Shown piece by piece: positions 47,861-56,987 of a stretch of 64,000 nucleotides of DNA (within the stretch, counting starts at the first letter, position 1; the number at the start of each line of letters is the position of its first letter). The position numbers and the translations under genes are program-made. The notes below the pieces were generated by a model, which ran no database searches, was not told the origin of the DNA, and saw only the letters and a program-made list of their open reading frames with translations. Source of the DNA: Thermodesulfobacteriota bacterium (lineage in GTDB: Bacteria; Desulfobacterota; DSM-4660; Desulfatiglandales; Desulfatiglandaceae). The stretch lies in assembly GCA_028278625.1 (NCBI GenBank), contig JANQDY010000084.1, forward strand, positions 33,286-97,285, in the 5' to 3' direction.

Positions 47861-48895
47861 ATGAAAATCGCACTTCGCGTTCTGGTGGTACTCAGTATGG
47901 TGGCTTTTCTGGCGGGGCTGCCCCATATCGCCTTTGCCGATGCCTCGGCAACGGTGAAATTCGGCCACGTGGCGCCCCCGTTTCTTGGTCAGAGCAAAGG
48001 TGTGGACGCCTTTGCCGCCTATGTCAAAGAAAAAACAGACGGCAGGATCGATATCACTACCTTTCCCCTGGGCCAGCTGGGCGGTGAACGGTCCATGGCC
48101 GAACAGGTCCTGAGCGGCACGCTGCAAATTGCCGCCGTCTCCACCGCCGTCCTTCAGAATTTTGTGCCCCACGCGGCGATTCTGGATATGCCCTTTATTT
48201 TTCCGGACCGAAAGACCGCTTACGCAACACTGGATGATCCGGAAGTGCAAAAGAAGGTGTTTTCCTATTTCCCAGAAAAAGGATTCATCGCCATCGGCTG
48301 GACCGAAGACGGGTTCAGGGATTTCACCAACAGCAAACGTCCGGTTCGAAAACCGTCGGATATCAAGGGGCTCAAAGTCCGGGTCATGAACTCCCCGGTC
48401 TATTTGGATACCTTTAAGCAGTTGGAGGCATCGCCTGTGGACACCCCTTTTGTGGAGATCTACAACGCGCTTCAGACCGGCGTCATCGATGCCCAGGAAA
48501 ACCCCATCCTCACATCAATCCTGATGAAGTTCACGGAAGTCACCAAGAACGTGACCATCACCAACCACTGCCTCACCGAGTGTATCATCATCGTATCTCC
48601 GGACTACTGGGAAACCCTTTCACCGGAAGATCGGAAGATTTTCAGGGAAGCCGCCAAAATAGCCATTGACACCAACCGAAAAGTCAATGGGGAGCTGCAC
48701 GAAAAGCTGCCCCAGAGCGATATCAGCATCGCGGAATATTGCAGAAAAAACGGCATCCAAATGATCGAACTCACACCGGAAGAACGGATTAGATTTCAAA
48801 AAGCCATGGTCCCGTTGTGGAAAAAATACCGGAAAAAGATCGGCAATGAGATCTTCGATTTCATGCTCGGCAAGATTAAGGAGCATCAGCAGTGA
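47861..48895 (+). CDS. TRAP transporter solute-binding protein (DctP family)
   Basis: The product is 344 residues. A signal peptide ends near AFADAS. It has the DctP family layout: 'VKFGHVAPPFLGQSKGVDAFAAYVKEKTDGRIDITTFPLGQLGGERSMAEQV', then 'GLKVRVMNSPVYLDTFKQLEASPVDTPFVEIYNALQTGVIDAQENP' with the conserved Arg that clamps a carboxylate. It delivers an organic acid to a TRAP permease. No dctQ or dctM gene is adjacent, so it is an orphan binding protein. It lies 34 bp after queC and is followed by a terminator. Confidence 0.93.
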   Translation: MKIALRVLVVLSMVAFLAGLPHIAFADASATVKFGHVAPPFLGQSKGVDAFAAYVKEKTDGRIDITTFPLGQLGGERSMAEQVLSGTLQIAAVSTAVLQNFVPHAAILDMPFIFPDRKTAYATLDDPEVQKKVFSYFPEKGFIAIGWTEDGFRDFTNSKRPVRKPSDIKGLKVRVMNSPVYLDTFKQLEASPVDTPFVEIYNALQTGVIDAQENPILTSILMKFTEVTKNVTITNHCLTECIIIVSPDYWETLSPEDRKIFREAAKIAIDTNRKVNGELHEKLPQSDISIAEYCRKNGIQMIELTPEERIRFQKAMVPLWKKYRKKIGNEIFDFMLGKIKEHQQ

Positions 48896-48926
48896 ATTCG
48901 ACCAAGAATCGGATCTTGAGAACAAG

Positions 48927-48964
48927 GCGCCTGCCACCGCCAATCACGGGCACGGCGCTTTTTT
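48927..48964 (+). terminator. Rho-independent terminator after dctP
   Basis: GCGCC and GGCGC pair around a G-C rich bulged stem, followed by six T. It ends the nadE-to-dctP transcript. Confidence 0.75.
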
Positions 48965-49008
48965 CGACCACCTGAACTCACACATAATGTTTTACACTTT
49001 GGATTTGC

Positions 49009-50052
49009 TCAAGGATTGAGGTCGATGGTTTCGAAAATATCCAATATTTCTCCTGTGTCATACACGGTGTGACCGCCCAATAGAACAACCTTGTTCTCCT
49101 TGGCAATGGCACGAACGATAGTGGTAAGAAGAACTTGCCCCTGGAATTTCCAGACGATTTCGAATTGACTCGCCGGATACTCCCCATAACGATCTATCAA
49201 TTCATTGGAAATAATTTTTACGCCGGTACCCCTCGATCTTAATTGGTTGGCGTATAAATCCGCTTGTGAGCTTAGCTGCTTTTTTACGTCTTGGCCCGGT
49301 TTCAGGGGATTGATCGTGATTGAAATTGTCGGAGATCCCTGAGGGATGCCTGCCTTGAAAATCTCTCCGGCCTTTAGCGGCAGGCTCTGAAAATCGTTTG
49401 GATAACGTAGCGTAAAGGCCGGGGAATCGGTGCGCTCAAATCGTCCGTTTTCTCCGAAACCAGTTTTCCTCAGGGACGTCTCATCCACATTGATATCAAA
49501 TCTAAGGCTTTTGGCCATGGCTGCCAGGTCTTCCAAGTTGCTTTCCACTTTGTCGTGGCCGGAAACCAAGATCATCATATTTTTCTTTTTGGCAGCCACA
49601 AAAACAGAGGACAGATCGATACTCCCGTCATACCATTTCATCTCGAAATAACTGGCTTCGGTTTGGTCTGCCAACCTGATCATCTTTTGATTGACAACTT
49701 CATGCACTTGACTGCCGGGTATTACACTTGGAAATACCATTTTTAATACATTCGCTATGTCCTTCAAGGCTACTCCCCGTGGAAAGGCCGAAATACCAAT
49801 AGACAGAACCGGTAATCCCTCACTGGATGACCTTTCGAAGACGTTGTTGCCATTAAGGGGATTTTCCTTGGTGAGTTTTCCGGCATCATATTCAACGGAA
49901 AATCCAATCCTGTTGTTTTCATAACGTCCCACTTGTGACCAGAGTGAACCTTCTGCTGCCTTTCCTGTTGACGGCCAATAACTGGCAATCAGCAACAAGC
50001 CTGACATCATACAAGGTACCATGCACCATCTCATATTCTGATTGTCTTTCAT
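49009..50052 (-). CDS. Exported protein with two similar halves, function unknown
   Basis: The product is 347 residues with a signal peptide ('MSGLLLIASYWPSTGKAAEG'). Two related domains repeat. The first opens 'YENNRIGFSVEYDAGKL' and continues '...VLSIGISAFPRG', and the second opens 'ERTDSPAFTLRYPNDFQ' and continues '...TISITINPLKPG'. Each contains a late 'YxEMKWYDGS'- or 'SQFEIVWKFQG'-like strand and ends in 'AMAKSLRFD' or 'ILDIFETIDLN'. The pattern is like PsbP/DUF1795-type lipid- or substrate-binding folds, by inference. It is just downstream of the oxidoreductase locus in the same orientation, 39 bp away, and may be co-transcribed. No enzymatic motif is evident. Confidence 0.72.
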   Translation of the reverse strand: MKDNQNMRWCMVPCMMSGLLLIASYWPSTGKAAEGSLWSQVGRYENNRIGFSVEYDAGKLTKENPLNGNNVFERSSSEGLPVLSIGISAFPRGVALKDIANVLKMVFPSVIPGSQVHEVVNQKMIRLADQTEASYFEMKWYDGSIDLSSVFVAAKKKNMMILVSGHDKVESNLEDLAAMAKSLRFDINVDETSLRKTGFGENGRFERTDSPAFTLRYPNDFQSLPLKAGEIFKAGIPQGSPTISITINPLKPGQDVKKQLSSQADLYANQLRSRGTGVKIISNELIDRYGEYPASQFEIVWKFQGQVLLTTIVRAIAKENKVVLLGGHTVYDTGEILDIFETIDLNP

Positions 50053-50091
50053 TGTTTTTCCCTTTTGTATGTTGCGGATCCAATGATGACA

Positions 50092-51168
50092 CTATCCTTG
50101 ACCCAGGGTTTTGTTTTTCTTGAGTTCATCGGCCACGGCATCCAGGCCTTGGGATTTCAAGGTGCTTTCCAAAGGATAGCCGGTACTGGTCTCCCAGCCT
50201 TGCAGTTTATAGAAGCAGGACTTGAAAGCTTCAAATTTGTTCCTGTCAAAATGCCGGGAAAGAGTATTTGCATATTTCCACTTTCCATTTTCCAGAACAG
50301 GCATGTATGCATCACGCCCTCTGCCGGGCTGGGTAAATAGATAATCGGCAAGTTGCACCATATCCCTGTGTCTTCCCTGGAGCGTCCAGATGGCATGGTC
50401 CAGGTTCCAGATTCTTCTTCCCAATTTCATACCGTCCAGGAAGGTGAGACTTTTGCCGGTGACGGCATTAAGGAATTTAGGTTCTCCAATACCGGTAGAA
50501 CCGGCTTGGTTGGGGCCGTACTGGTTGAGAAAGTCCGGCCAGCGCCAGTTGCAGTATAATGCCGATTGCTTCCAAAACCGTGTATAGTAACGATGCCAGC
50601 TTACGAGCTTGGCCATGTGGGCGGAATACATGTTTTGGGTACTGAAATCCAGCATCTTCATGTCTCCCTGAAACGGTGCCATCTTATCCGTAAAGATCTT
50701 GACCATATTCTCGGTTGACCCGAAAGGATTATTCTTCAACATCACAAAGTCATGTTCACAGATATCCCTGTCGCCCAGGATGGTGCCATAGGTCCATTCA
50801 AGCTGAGACCTGGGCTCCATACCGGAATGCAGGGGCAATCCCCAGAAAGGAAACGGTAAACGCCCGGTTTCAATATCGCCCTTGTCCCCTTTCAAGCGGC
50901 CCCATTTTTCAGCCGCTCGTACAAACCCTTCGGCCAAATCGTTGCCGAAGGGGTGTGGCTCACCCAAACCGTTGTTTCGATAGGCAATCGCCTTTACCAG
51001 TTGTTCGATATATTCGAACCGCCCGTATTGTTTAAAGTTCAAAGGGCAGTCAATCTCTTTGCCCGGTCCCAGGATACCATACCGGTTGAGATCTCTGAGA
51101 TACCGCTCTCCCCAGAGTACTTCAGCCGCATTGAGGCCATATTTGTTCAACAAGTCACTGGTGTGACG
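50092..51168 (-). pseudogene. C-terminal part of a tungsten aldehyde ferredoxin oxidoreductase (YdhV-like), after an in-frame amber stop
   Basis: This is 358 codons in the same frame as the N-terminal half at 51169-52152, continuing directly after TAG at 51171-51169. It encodes the AOR domains 2 and 3, including 'SALYCNWRWPDFLNQYG', whose Cys would be the fourth Fe4S4 ligand, and ends 'YKLQGWETSTGYPLESTLKSQGLDAVADEL', closely resembling the end of E. coli YdhV. There is no ATG at the junction, only a TTG at 51153 without a ribosome site, so it is unlikely to be a separately translated subunit. Joined, the protein would be 686 residues, close to the normal length. It is either a recent pseudogene, a sequence error, or amber readthrough. 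Confidence 0.8.
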
Positions 51169-52152
51169 CTAGATATCCAGCGACCTGGCCGAGTCGTAAA
51201 CAATCGTGTTCCAACAAGTGGCCTCGTTACCCAGTCCGTCTTCGTATCTTGCCCGGCAACCGGAATGACAGCCCACGCAAGCCTGGGGTCTTTGGCCCAT
51301 TGACGGCTTTCCTCGTCTGTAAACGGTTAGCGGGGCGGGAGGGCTGTCGAATGCGGGTCTAAAACTTGTGTCTTTGATTCTATCCGGATTAAAAGCATAG
51401 TGTTTCTGATGCCACAGCCTTGCTTTTATCAGCGCTTTTGGATTATGAATAGGGATACTGCCGGTTCCGATAACGCTGACTGCCTTCAGGTTCTTTGAAC
51501 CCCATATGGCCCCGAACCCGCCCTGACCGGCGGCATTACCGGCGTCATGTATCAAACAGGCGGGAATACACTTGTTTTCACCGGCGGGGCCAATGCACAC
51601 CACGGCCGGTCTCTGGGTTGTTGATCCGCCCTTATCCCCGACCGGTTCGATCCGGTCCATATATTCACCCTTCCCGGCCACATAACCCCATATGATCTGC
51701 TGGCACTCATAGGTGTCCCGGCCCCATAACGATAAAGCATGGCAGGGTTTGATATTCACTTCATCATTCCTGATATCTATCCAGGCAGGTTCAGGGGCTT
51801 TGCCCTGAATGGCCACCCCGTCCCAGCCTGCGTATTTGAGCATGGCTCCGAACCGGCCGCCCAAGTTGGACCTGGTGAACCATCCAATGGGGTAGGATTG
51901 TACGCCGATACCCTGCACTTCGGTCCGGCCGGATGCTGCAGGTGCTATTGTCCCTGAAAGTGGCGACGTCATCATGGTGACAACATTATCCGGGTTAAAT
52001 CCGCAAATGGTTTTGTCTTTTACCAGATCGAAAAATAATGCCGATCCCATGCCATGGCCGCCGACCCAGGATTGATATCTGCTGGTGGGAATGGACGATA
52101 TTTCTCTTTTACTCAGATCGATATATAGAATCTTCCCCGCGTATCCATTCAT
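51169..52152 (-). CDS. N-terminal part of a tungsten aldehyde ferredoxin oxidoreductase (YdhV-like), ending in TAG
   Basis: The product is 327 residues. It begins 'MNGYAGKILYIDLSKREI' and has 'WVGGHGMGSALFFDLV', 'TSPLSGTIAPAASGRTEVQ' and 'GGFGAIWGSKNLKAVSVIGTG', all typical of AOR domain 1, which binds the bispterin-tungsten cofactor. It ends with 'CVGCHSGCRARYEDG' (three Fe4S4 ligands) and stops at an amber codon after 'YDSARSLDI'. Every other domain of the enzyme continues in frame downstream. The relation to YdhV is seen in the whole gene and in the neighbouring YdhY-like ferredoxin. The family oxidises aldehydes or related compounds with ferredoxin, but the substrate of the YdhV branch is not known. 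Confidence 0.85.
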   Translation of the reverse strand: MNGYAGKILYIDLSKREISSIPTSRYQSWVGGHGMGSALFFDLVKDKTICGFNPDNVVTMMTSPLSGTIAPAASGRTEVQGIGVQSYPIGWFTRSNLGGRFGAMLKYAGWDGVAIQGKAPEPAWIDIRNDEVNIKPCHALSLWGRDTYECQQIIWGYVAGKGEYMDRIEPVGDKGGSTTQRPAVVCIGPAGENKCIPACLIHDAGNAAGQGGFGAIWGSKNLKAVSVIGTGSIPIHNPKALIKARLWHQKHYAFNPDRIKDTSFRPAFDSPPAPLTVYRRGKPSMGQRPQACVGCHSGCRARYEDGLGNEATCWNTIVYDSARSLDI

Positions 52153-52175
52153 TTCCTACTCCTGAGTATCAGCCT

Positions 52176-52901
52176 CTAATCAATAGGGTACCCTAGATCT
52201 TTCCAGTATTGCCGTCTTAAATTAGCTTTATACCCCTTGTCGCCATCCTGCGATGGTATCTCTTTGGCGAATTTTATGGCACCTATGGGACAGACTTCAA
52301 CACAGGCATGTTTCCCCTCGGGCCCTCCTCCGGCTGGGTCCCAGTGATAGGCTGCGGTGGCACACAGGTCGCATTTCCGGCTTTTTTCCTTATCGAAAAA
52401 GGCTTTATCCGGTGCGAGATGGGCCCGGCTGGGGGTAAAAGGACAGGCCTCAACACAGGCCCCGCAGCCAATACACTTTACTTTATCAACACACCTGACA
52501 TGGCCGTATTTTGGATCAGCCCTGATCGCTTCAACTGGACAGGCTTCAACACAGGCAGGATCTACACATTGCCGGCACTGCTCAATCGTCAGGTCATTGG
52601 GGAATTTTTCGAATGAATTCTGTATAACCTGTATCCTGGACAGAGATGTACTCTCCACCCCCTCATTTACCAGTGAGCAGGCCAGCATACAGCTCAGACA
52701 GCCCTGACATTTTTTGGTGTCCACCAGGAGATAGCCTTCTGAGGCAGGTAGGGCTGCCACCCCGTCACCAACCCAGATAAGGCTGGGCAGCACTATCACA
52801 GTCCAAATCCCGATGGCTGTCTTTCCTGAAAATTTTAAAAAATCACGTCGCGATATTTTTGTTTTTTCAGTTTTCGAAAACTGATCATTGATTTTATTCA
52901 T
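52176..52901 (-). CDS. Tat-signal four-cluster ferredoxin (YdhY/HybA-like), partner of the tungsten enzyme
   Basis: The product is 241 residues. It has a Tat motif 'SRRDFLKFSG' followed by a hydrophobic segment. Four cysteine clusters come next: 'CQGCLSCMLACS', 'CRQCVDPACVEACP', 'CIGCGACVEACP' and 'CDLC' with 'CVEVCP', an arrangement of [4Fe-4S] electron-transfer subunits such as YdhY, HybA or DmsB. It lies 23 bp before the AOR-type gene. The Tat signal implies export, which is at odds with AOR-family enzymes, normally cytoplasmic. It may keep the subunit membrane-tethered. Confidence 0.9.
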   Translation of the reverse strand: MNKINDQFSKTEKTKISRRDFLKFSGKTAIGIWTVIVLPSLIWVGDGVAALPASEGYLLVDTKKCQGCLSCMLACSLVNEGVESTSLSRIQVIQNSFEKFPNDLTIEQCRQCVDPACVEACPVEAIRADPKYGHVRCVDKVKCIGCGACVEACPFTPSRAHLAPDKAFFDKEKSRKCDLCATAAYHWDPAGGGPEGKHACVEVCPIGAIKFAKEIPSQDGDKGYKANLRRQYWKDLGYPID

Positions 52902-52921
52902 TATGGTTTTCCCTTACATCT

Positions 52922-53080
52922 TCAGGGGCAATCTCCGTAATCAAAATATATTGCATTCCCGAATATGACCGCCACGATCATCAGATTTCCGGCGCCAATC
53001 AACATCCCTGATTCCTTACCGAATCCCAATACCCACGAACCCCATTGGTAGAAATGGGAGAAGATTAAAACTGACGAAGG
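52922..53080 (-). pseudogene. Possible C-terminal remnant of a membrane protein
   Basis: The minus frame between stops at 53081 and 52922 reads as a membrane-protein tail. It has 'SHFYQWGSWVLGFGKESGML' and a helix 'IGAGNLMIVAVIFGNAIYF' followed by 'DYGDCP' and a stop. It has no ATG, GTG or TTG near its beginning, the only ATGs being internal, so it is not an intact gene. It lies just upstream of the ferredoxin gene and could be the end of a deleted membrane subunit of the same complex. This is low-confidence. Confidence 0.3.
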
Positions 53081-53169
53081 TTAGGGAAATAGAGCCAAAA
53101 ATACGGGGAGATAGGATTATATCGACCTTGGCCGGGCGGCCGAAGTTGCGTTCAGGCAGTGATTTGATT

Positions 53170-53997
53170 CTAATCGAAGTACCTCACGGCGTTTCGAAAA
53201 ACCGCAATACCCCCGCCTTCTTCCTGTTCAATCCTTTTTCCCTCGCGCGCCAGCAAAAGTTTCCGCCGGGTCCAGTCCGGATGATTGGTGAAATGGTTGA
53301 AAGCTTCCGGATGGGGCATGAGCCCGAACACGCGGCCGGTGGAATCGCAGATGCCGGCGATATCGGACAGAGAACCGTTGGGGTTTAAAGGCCAACTGCC
53401 ATGGGCCGGATTGCCTTTTTGATCGGCGTACTGAAGTACGACCTGGTTGTCATTAAATAGCCTTTTAAGGGTATCGTCACTCCCGTAGAATTTCCCTTCT
53501 CCGTGCCGAACCGGAAATTCCGCATGAGTGATGCCTTTTGTAAATACACAAGGGGACTCCGGGTTGACTTTTAGTTTTACCCAAGCATCGATAAAATTCC
53601 CTGAATCATTATGGGTAAGGGCCACTTCCCGGTCCCGGTATCGGCCATGAAACCCAGGTAGCAGTCCCAAATTGACCAGTGCCTGAAAGCCATTGCATAT
53701 GCCGATAATCAGATTTCCCGCATCCACAAAGGCTTTCAGTTCCCGGCCCAGGTGCCGCTTCATTTTTGAGGCCATGAGAACGCCTGCACCGTGGTCATCG
53801 GCCCAGCTGAACCCACCTCCGAAAACCAGAATCCGGTAGTCTCGAAGGGCTTTGCCTGAACCGCTTTGGGCGCTGTTGATCAGTTCATTGATGTGCATCC
53901 TGCGTGAATCGGCACCGGCCAGATGCAGTGAAAAGTCGGTTTCGTTATCGCAATTGAGCCCGTAGCCGGTGAGGACCATTGCTTTGACCTTTTTCAT
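53170..53997 (-). CDS. purQ: Phosphoribosylformylglycinamidine synthase glutaminase subunit
   Basis: The product is 275 residues of the class I amidotransferase fold. It has the nucleophile Cys101 in 'IIGICNGFQALVNLG' and a His-Glu pair in 'GLMPHPEAFN' (about 233-235). It supplies ammonia to PurL. It overlaps purL by 4 bp (ATGA). The protein is longer than the small PurQ of Bacillus (about 227 residues) and resembles the C-terminal domain of large PurL. Confidence 0.93.
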   Translation of the reverse strand: MKKVKAMVLTGYGLNCDNETDFSLHLAGADSRRMHINELINSAQSGSGKALRDYRILVFGGGFSWADDHGAGVLMASKMKRHLGRELKAFVDAGNLIIGICNGFQALVNLGLLPGFHGRYRDREVALTHNDSGNFIDAWVKLKVNPESPCVFTKGITHAEFPVRHGEGKFYGSDDTLKRLFNDNQVVLQYADQKGNPAHGSWPLNPNGSLSDIAGICDSTGRVFGLMPHPEAFNHFTNHPDWTRRKLLLAREGKRIEQEEGGGIAVFRNAVRYFD

Positions 53998-56987
53998 ATC
54001 AGATCTCCAAAAGGCTTGTTCCAGAAATCCTTTAATTGCTGGATGTTCTCTTTCAAAACCGGTTCATCCCCTTCCCCCAAAACCACAAAATCGGGCGTTT
54101 CGGTAACAACGCCGATTTCAGCCAATTTCATTCCGGAGAAGCATTTTTCAAACAACTTCTTCTTATCCGGCGCCACCGTGATGATGAATCGCCCGCAAGA
54201 TTCGGAATAGAGTCTTTGGGCATTTGTGAGATCCGGCACAGAGGGTATGGCCGAAAGCCGAACGGTCATCCCCAGCATGCCCCCCATTGCCGGGAGCGCC
54301 AGATGCGTCCCCAGACCGCCCCTTGCCACCGCATGGCAGGAGGAGACCAGCTCCTGCGCCATGGCCTCATTGAGGGCGAGATACTGGGGCAGGAACTCCA
54401 CCGGGTATACCCTGGGGACATTGAGCCCCACATATCCCATCATTTGATAATATTCGGCGCCGCCCAGCTCATTACGTGTTTCCCCCAGTACGTAGACCAG
54501 ATCACCCGGAAATTTGACGTCCATGGAAACCGCCTTGGCCACATCCCCTATAACGCTGGATATGGTGAAGAGCAGTGTGGGCAGACCCGATACCTTGCGT
54601 CGCTCGCCATAGGGGCCTTTCAAGTTGCCGTCAATATACATGCTGTCTTTGCCGGAAAGAAGAGGGATGTTGTACTGATGGCACATTTCCCTGAGGGCCT
54701 GATTGGATCGTACCAATTGGGCGGCCTTGTATTTGCCGTCCGGATTCTCTACCGGATCGTATTCGATGGTGGGCCAGCAAAAGTTGTCCACACCGGCCAA
54801 ATGCTCAGGGTCACCACCCGCTGCCAGGGCCTTTCTAACCGCCTCATCAATGGTGGCCGTAGTCATGTGATAGGTGTCAATTTCGGAATAAGCGGGATTT
54901 AGGGCTTGGGATACAACGATCCCTTTTCGGGATCTCAACACCGGCCGAATCACGGCCGCGTCCGACGGCGTATCCCGTTCCCTTCCAACAAGGGGTTTAA
55001 TGACGCTGGTCCCCTGCACTTCGTGATCATACTGCCTGGCAATCCAGTTGCGGGAACAGATGTTGGGTCTTGTTAGCATTGCATTTAGCAGTGCACCGTG
55101 ACTTTTGGGTTCCGTAACAACCGGTTCCGTCAGGCCGCGCATTTTGGGAGGCATCCATTGTGCATCAAACTCCCATTGGGGAAAATCCGATTCCAGAAGG
55201 TCCATGCGAATATAGGCACAGGTCTCTTCACCGTATTTCAGATGAAGAAAACCGGAGTTGGTATATTCGCCGATGACCGTGCTCAAAACCGCGTGTTTTT
55301 CTGAAAGCGCCATGAAGCGTTCCAGGTGTTCCGGCCTTACCGCAATGGTCATTCGCTCCTGGGACTCGGACACCCATATCTCCCACTGGTTGAGACCCTC
55401 GTATTTCAGGGGCACCTTGTCCAGATGGACAATGCACCCATTGCTGAAACGTGCCGATTCACCGACGGATGAAGAAAGCCCGCCGCCGCCGTTATCGGTT
55501 ATAAAGCGAATCAATCCTTCATCCCGGGCTTCCAGCAGAAAATCGTGCATCTTCTTCTGGGTATAGGGATCACCGATTTGAACGTGGCCCGCCGGAGTGG
55601 TTTCGGAATAGGTTTCGGATGCCGCCGTCACTCCGTGGATACCGTCCTTTCCAACCCGTCCGCCGCTCATGATGATCAGATCTCCCGGGGAGGTGGTTTT
55701 CTCATGGGAAGGTCGGCCTCCCACCCGTGACGGCATGATACCCAAAGCCGTCACAAACACCAGGCACTTTCCCGTAAAACTTTCGTCAAACAGCAGCAGG
55801 CCATGGGGTGTTGGAATACCGCTCTTGTTGCCGCCGTCCCGAACGCCCTCAATGATACCGTCCAAGAGGCGCCTCGGATGAAGGTGGGGTTCAAGATCCC
55901 CATCATAATCCCGTCTCCCCACACAGTATCCGTACATGCCCAAAATCAGTTTCGACCCCTTTCCCGTTCCCATGGGGTCCCTGTAGATCCCCACAATTCC
56001 GGTGATGGCACCGCCGTAGGCTTCCATGTTGGAGGGGCTGTTGTGGGTTTCACCGGTGATACAGTAATGATGGTCCTCATCAAAGCGTGCCACGCCGGCA
56101 TTGTCCCACAAAACCGAAACCACCCAGTCTTTTTCCTTTTGAATTTTGAGAGTGGGTGCTTCAATACAGGTCTTAAAGAGACTGTCAATGGTTTCCCGCT
56201 CGCCACTCATGAGGTCATGGTAATGGAACTTCCCCCTGAAAGTGTTATGGTTGCAGTGGTCGCTTCTGGCCTGGGAGATGTATTCAAGTTCAACATCCGT
56301 GGGCAGATCGAGGCCCACGGACGCTCTTTCCTTCAAAACATCCTCTCTCAAAAAATACGCGCGTATCACCGGAATGTCCCGGTCCTGAAGCGCCAGGTTC
56401 CTCTCCACGGAAAGACATTTCAATGCCTCATCACTTTCGATGGAAAGGGTTTTCACTTCCGGCCGATGGCTCAGAACAACCTTGGGAACCAACAACCCGA
56501 TCCCTTCTTGGGGATCCCATTCCTCTTTTGATATGACTCTCCACTGCTGGATGGCGCCGTTGGCCAGAAGTTCCGATGCAATGCGGTGGGCCTCTTCTTT
56601 TGTGAGGTTCCCACGGATTTCGTAGCATTTTGACGTGTAAACCGCTTCCCCAGGCTTAAACCTCATACCCAGGAGATCCTCAATGGCCTCCCTGGCCGTA
56701 CTTCCCGCCGTATCCCGCACGCCCGGACGAAACCCGACCCAGATGAGCCAGTCAAAATCTCTATAAATGGGCGTGTAAGCGCTTTGTTCTGTAATAGGAT
56801 TGGTGAACAATTCTTCCTGAATGCGTGACAGCTGCTCTTCCTCAAAGTGTGCGTCAATGGTCAGCACGCGGATCACCCGAACATCGTCCACATCAAAATG
56901 GAAGTATGCTCTTGCCTTTTTTGAAATTCCGACGCCGGATGCGTCCGGCAGTTCGTCTTTCAACCTGATTTCCAGCCTAGATGTCAT
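53994..56987 (-). CDS. purL: Phosphoribosylformylglycinamidine synthase, large form with PurS-like N-terminus
   Basis: The product is about 997 residues from ATG 56987 (the open frame reaches a TTG at 57008). The first about 220 residues resemble two PurS-like alpha/beta modules. The linker and FGAM synthase core follow ('LEYISQARSDHCNHNTFRGKF', 'ITGETHNSPSNMEAYGGAITGIVGIYRD', 'SGGRVGKDGIHG'), then a second half with 'GVDNFCWPTIEYDP' and 'LLSGKDSMYIDG'. It converts FGAR, ATP and glutamine-derived ammonia to FGAM in purine synthesis. It forms a complex with the overlapping purQ product. The layout is intermediate between the three-subunit and single-chain types. Confidence 0.95.
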   Translation of the reverse strand: MTSRLEIRLKDELPDASGVGISKKARAYFHFDVDDVRVIRVLTIDAHFEEEQLSRIQEELFTNPITEQSAYTPIYRDFDWLIWVGFRPGVRDTAGSTAREAIEDLLGMRFKPGEAVYTSKCYEIRGNLTKEEAHRIASELLANGAIQQWRVISKEEWDPQEGIGLLVPKVVLSHRPEVKTLSIESDEALKCLSVERNLALQDRDIPVIRAYFLREDVLKERASVGLDLPTDVELEYISQARSDHCNHNTFRGKFHYHDLMSGERETIDSLFKTCIEAPTLKIQKEKDWVVSVLWDNAGVARFDEDHHYCITGETHNSPSNMEAYGGAITGIVGIYRDPMGTGKGSKLILGMYGYCVGRRDYDGDLEPHLHPRRLLDGIIEGVRDGGNKSGIPTPHGLLLFDESFTGKCLVFVTALGIMPSRVGGRPSHEKTTSPGDLIIMSGGRVGKDGIHGVTAASETYSETTPAGHVQIGDPYTQKKMHDFLLEARDEGLIRFITDNGGGGLSSSVGESARFSNGCIVHLDKVPLKYEGLNQWEIWVSESQERMTIAVRPEHLERFMALSEKHAVLSTVIGEYTNSGFLHLKYGEETCAYIRMDLLESDFPQWEFDAQWMPPKMRGLTEPVVTEPKSHGALLNAMLTRPNICSRNWIARQYDHEVQGTSVIKPLVGRERDTPSDAAVIRPVLRSRKGIVVSQALNPAYSEIDTYHMTTATIDEAVRKALAAGGDPEHLAGVDNFCWPTIEYDPVENPDGKYKAAQLVRSNQALREMCHQYNIPLLSGKDSMYIDGNLKGPYGERRKVSGLPTLLFTISSVIGDVAKAVSMDVKFPGDLVYVLGETRNELGGAEYYQMMGYVGLNVPRVYPVEFLPQYLALNEAMAQELVSSCHAVARGGLGTHLALPAMGGMLGMTVRLSAIPSVPDLTNAQRLYSESCGRFIITVAPDKKKLFEKCFSGMKLAEIGVVTETPDFVVLGEGDEPVLKENIQQLKDFWNKPFGDLI

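Noticed and set aside
53162..53177. FNR-like box TTGATTCTAATCGAA
   Set aside because: One half-site is imperfect, it lies at the very end of purQ, and it is 260 bp from the ferredoxin start, so the position does not fit.
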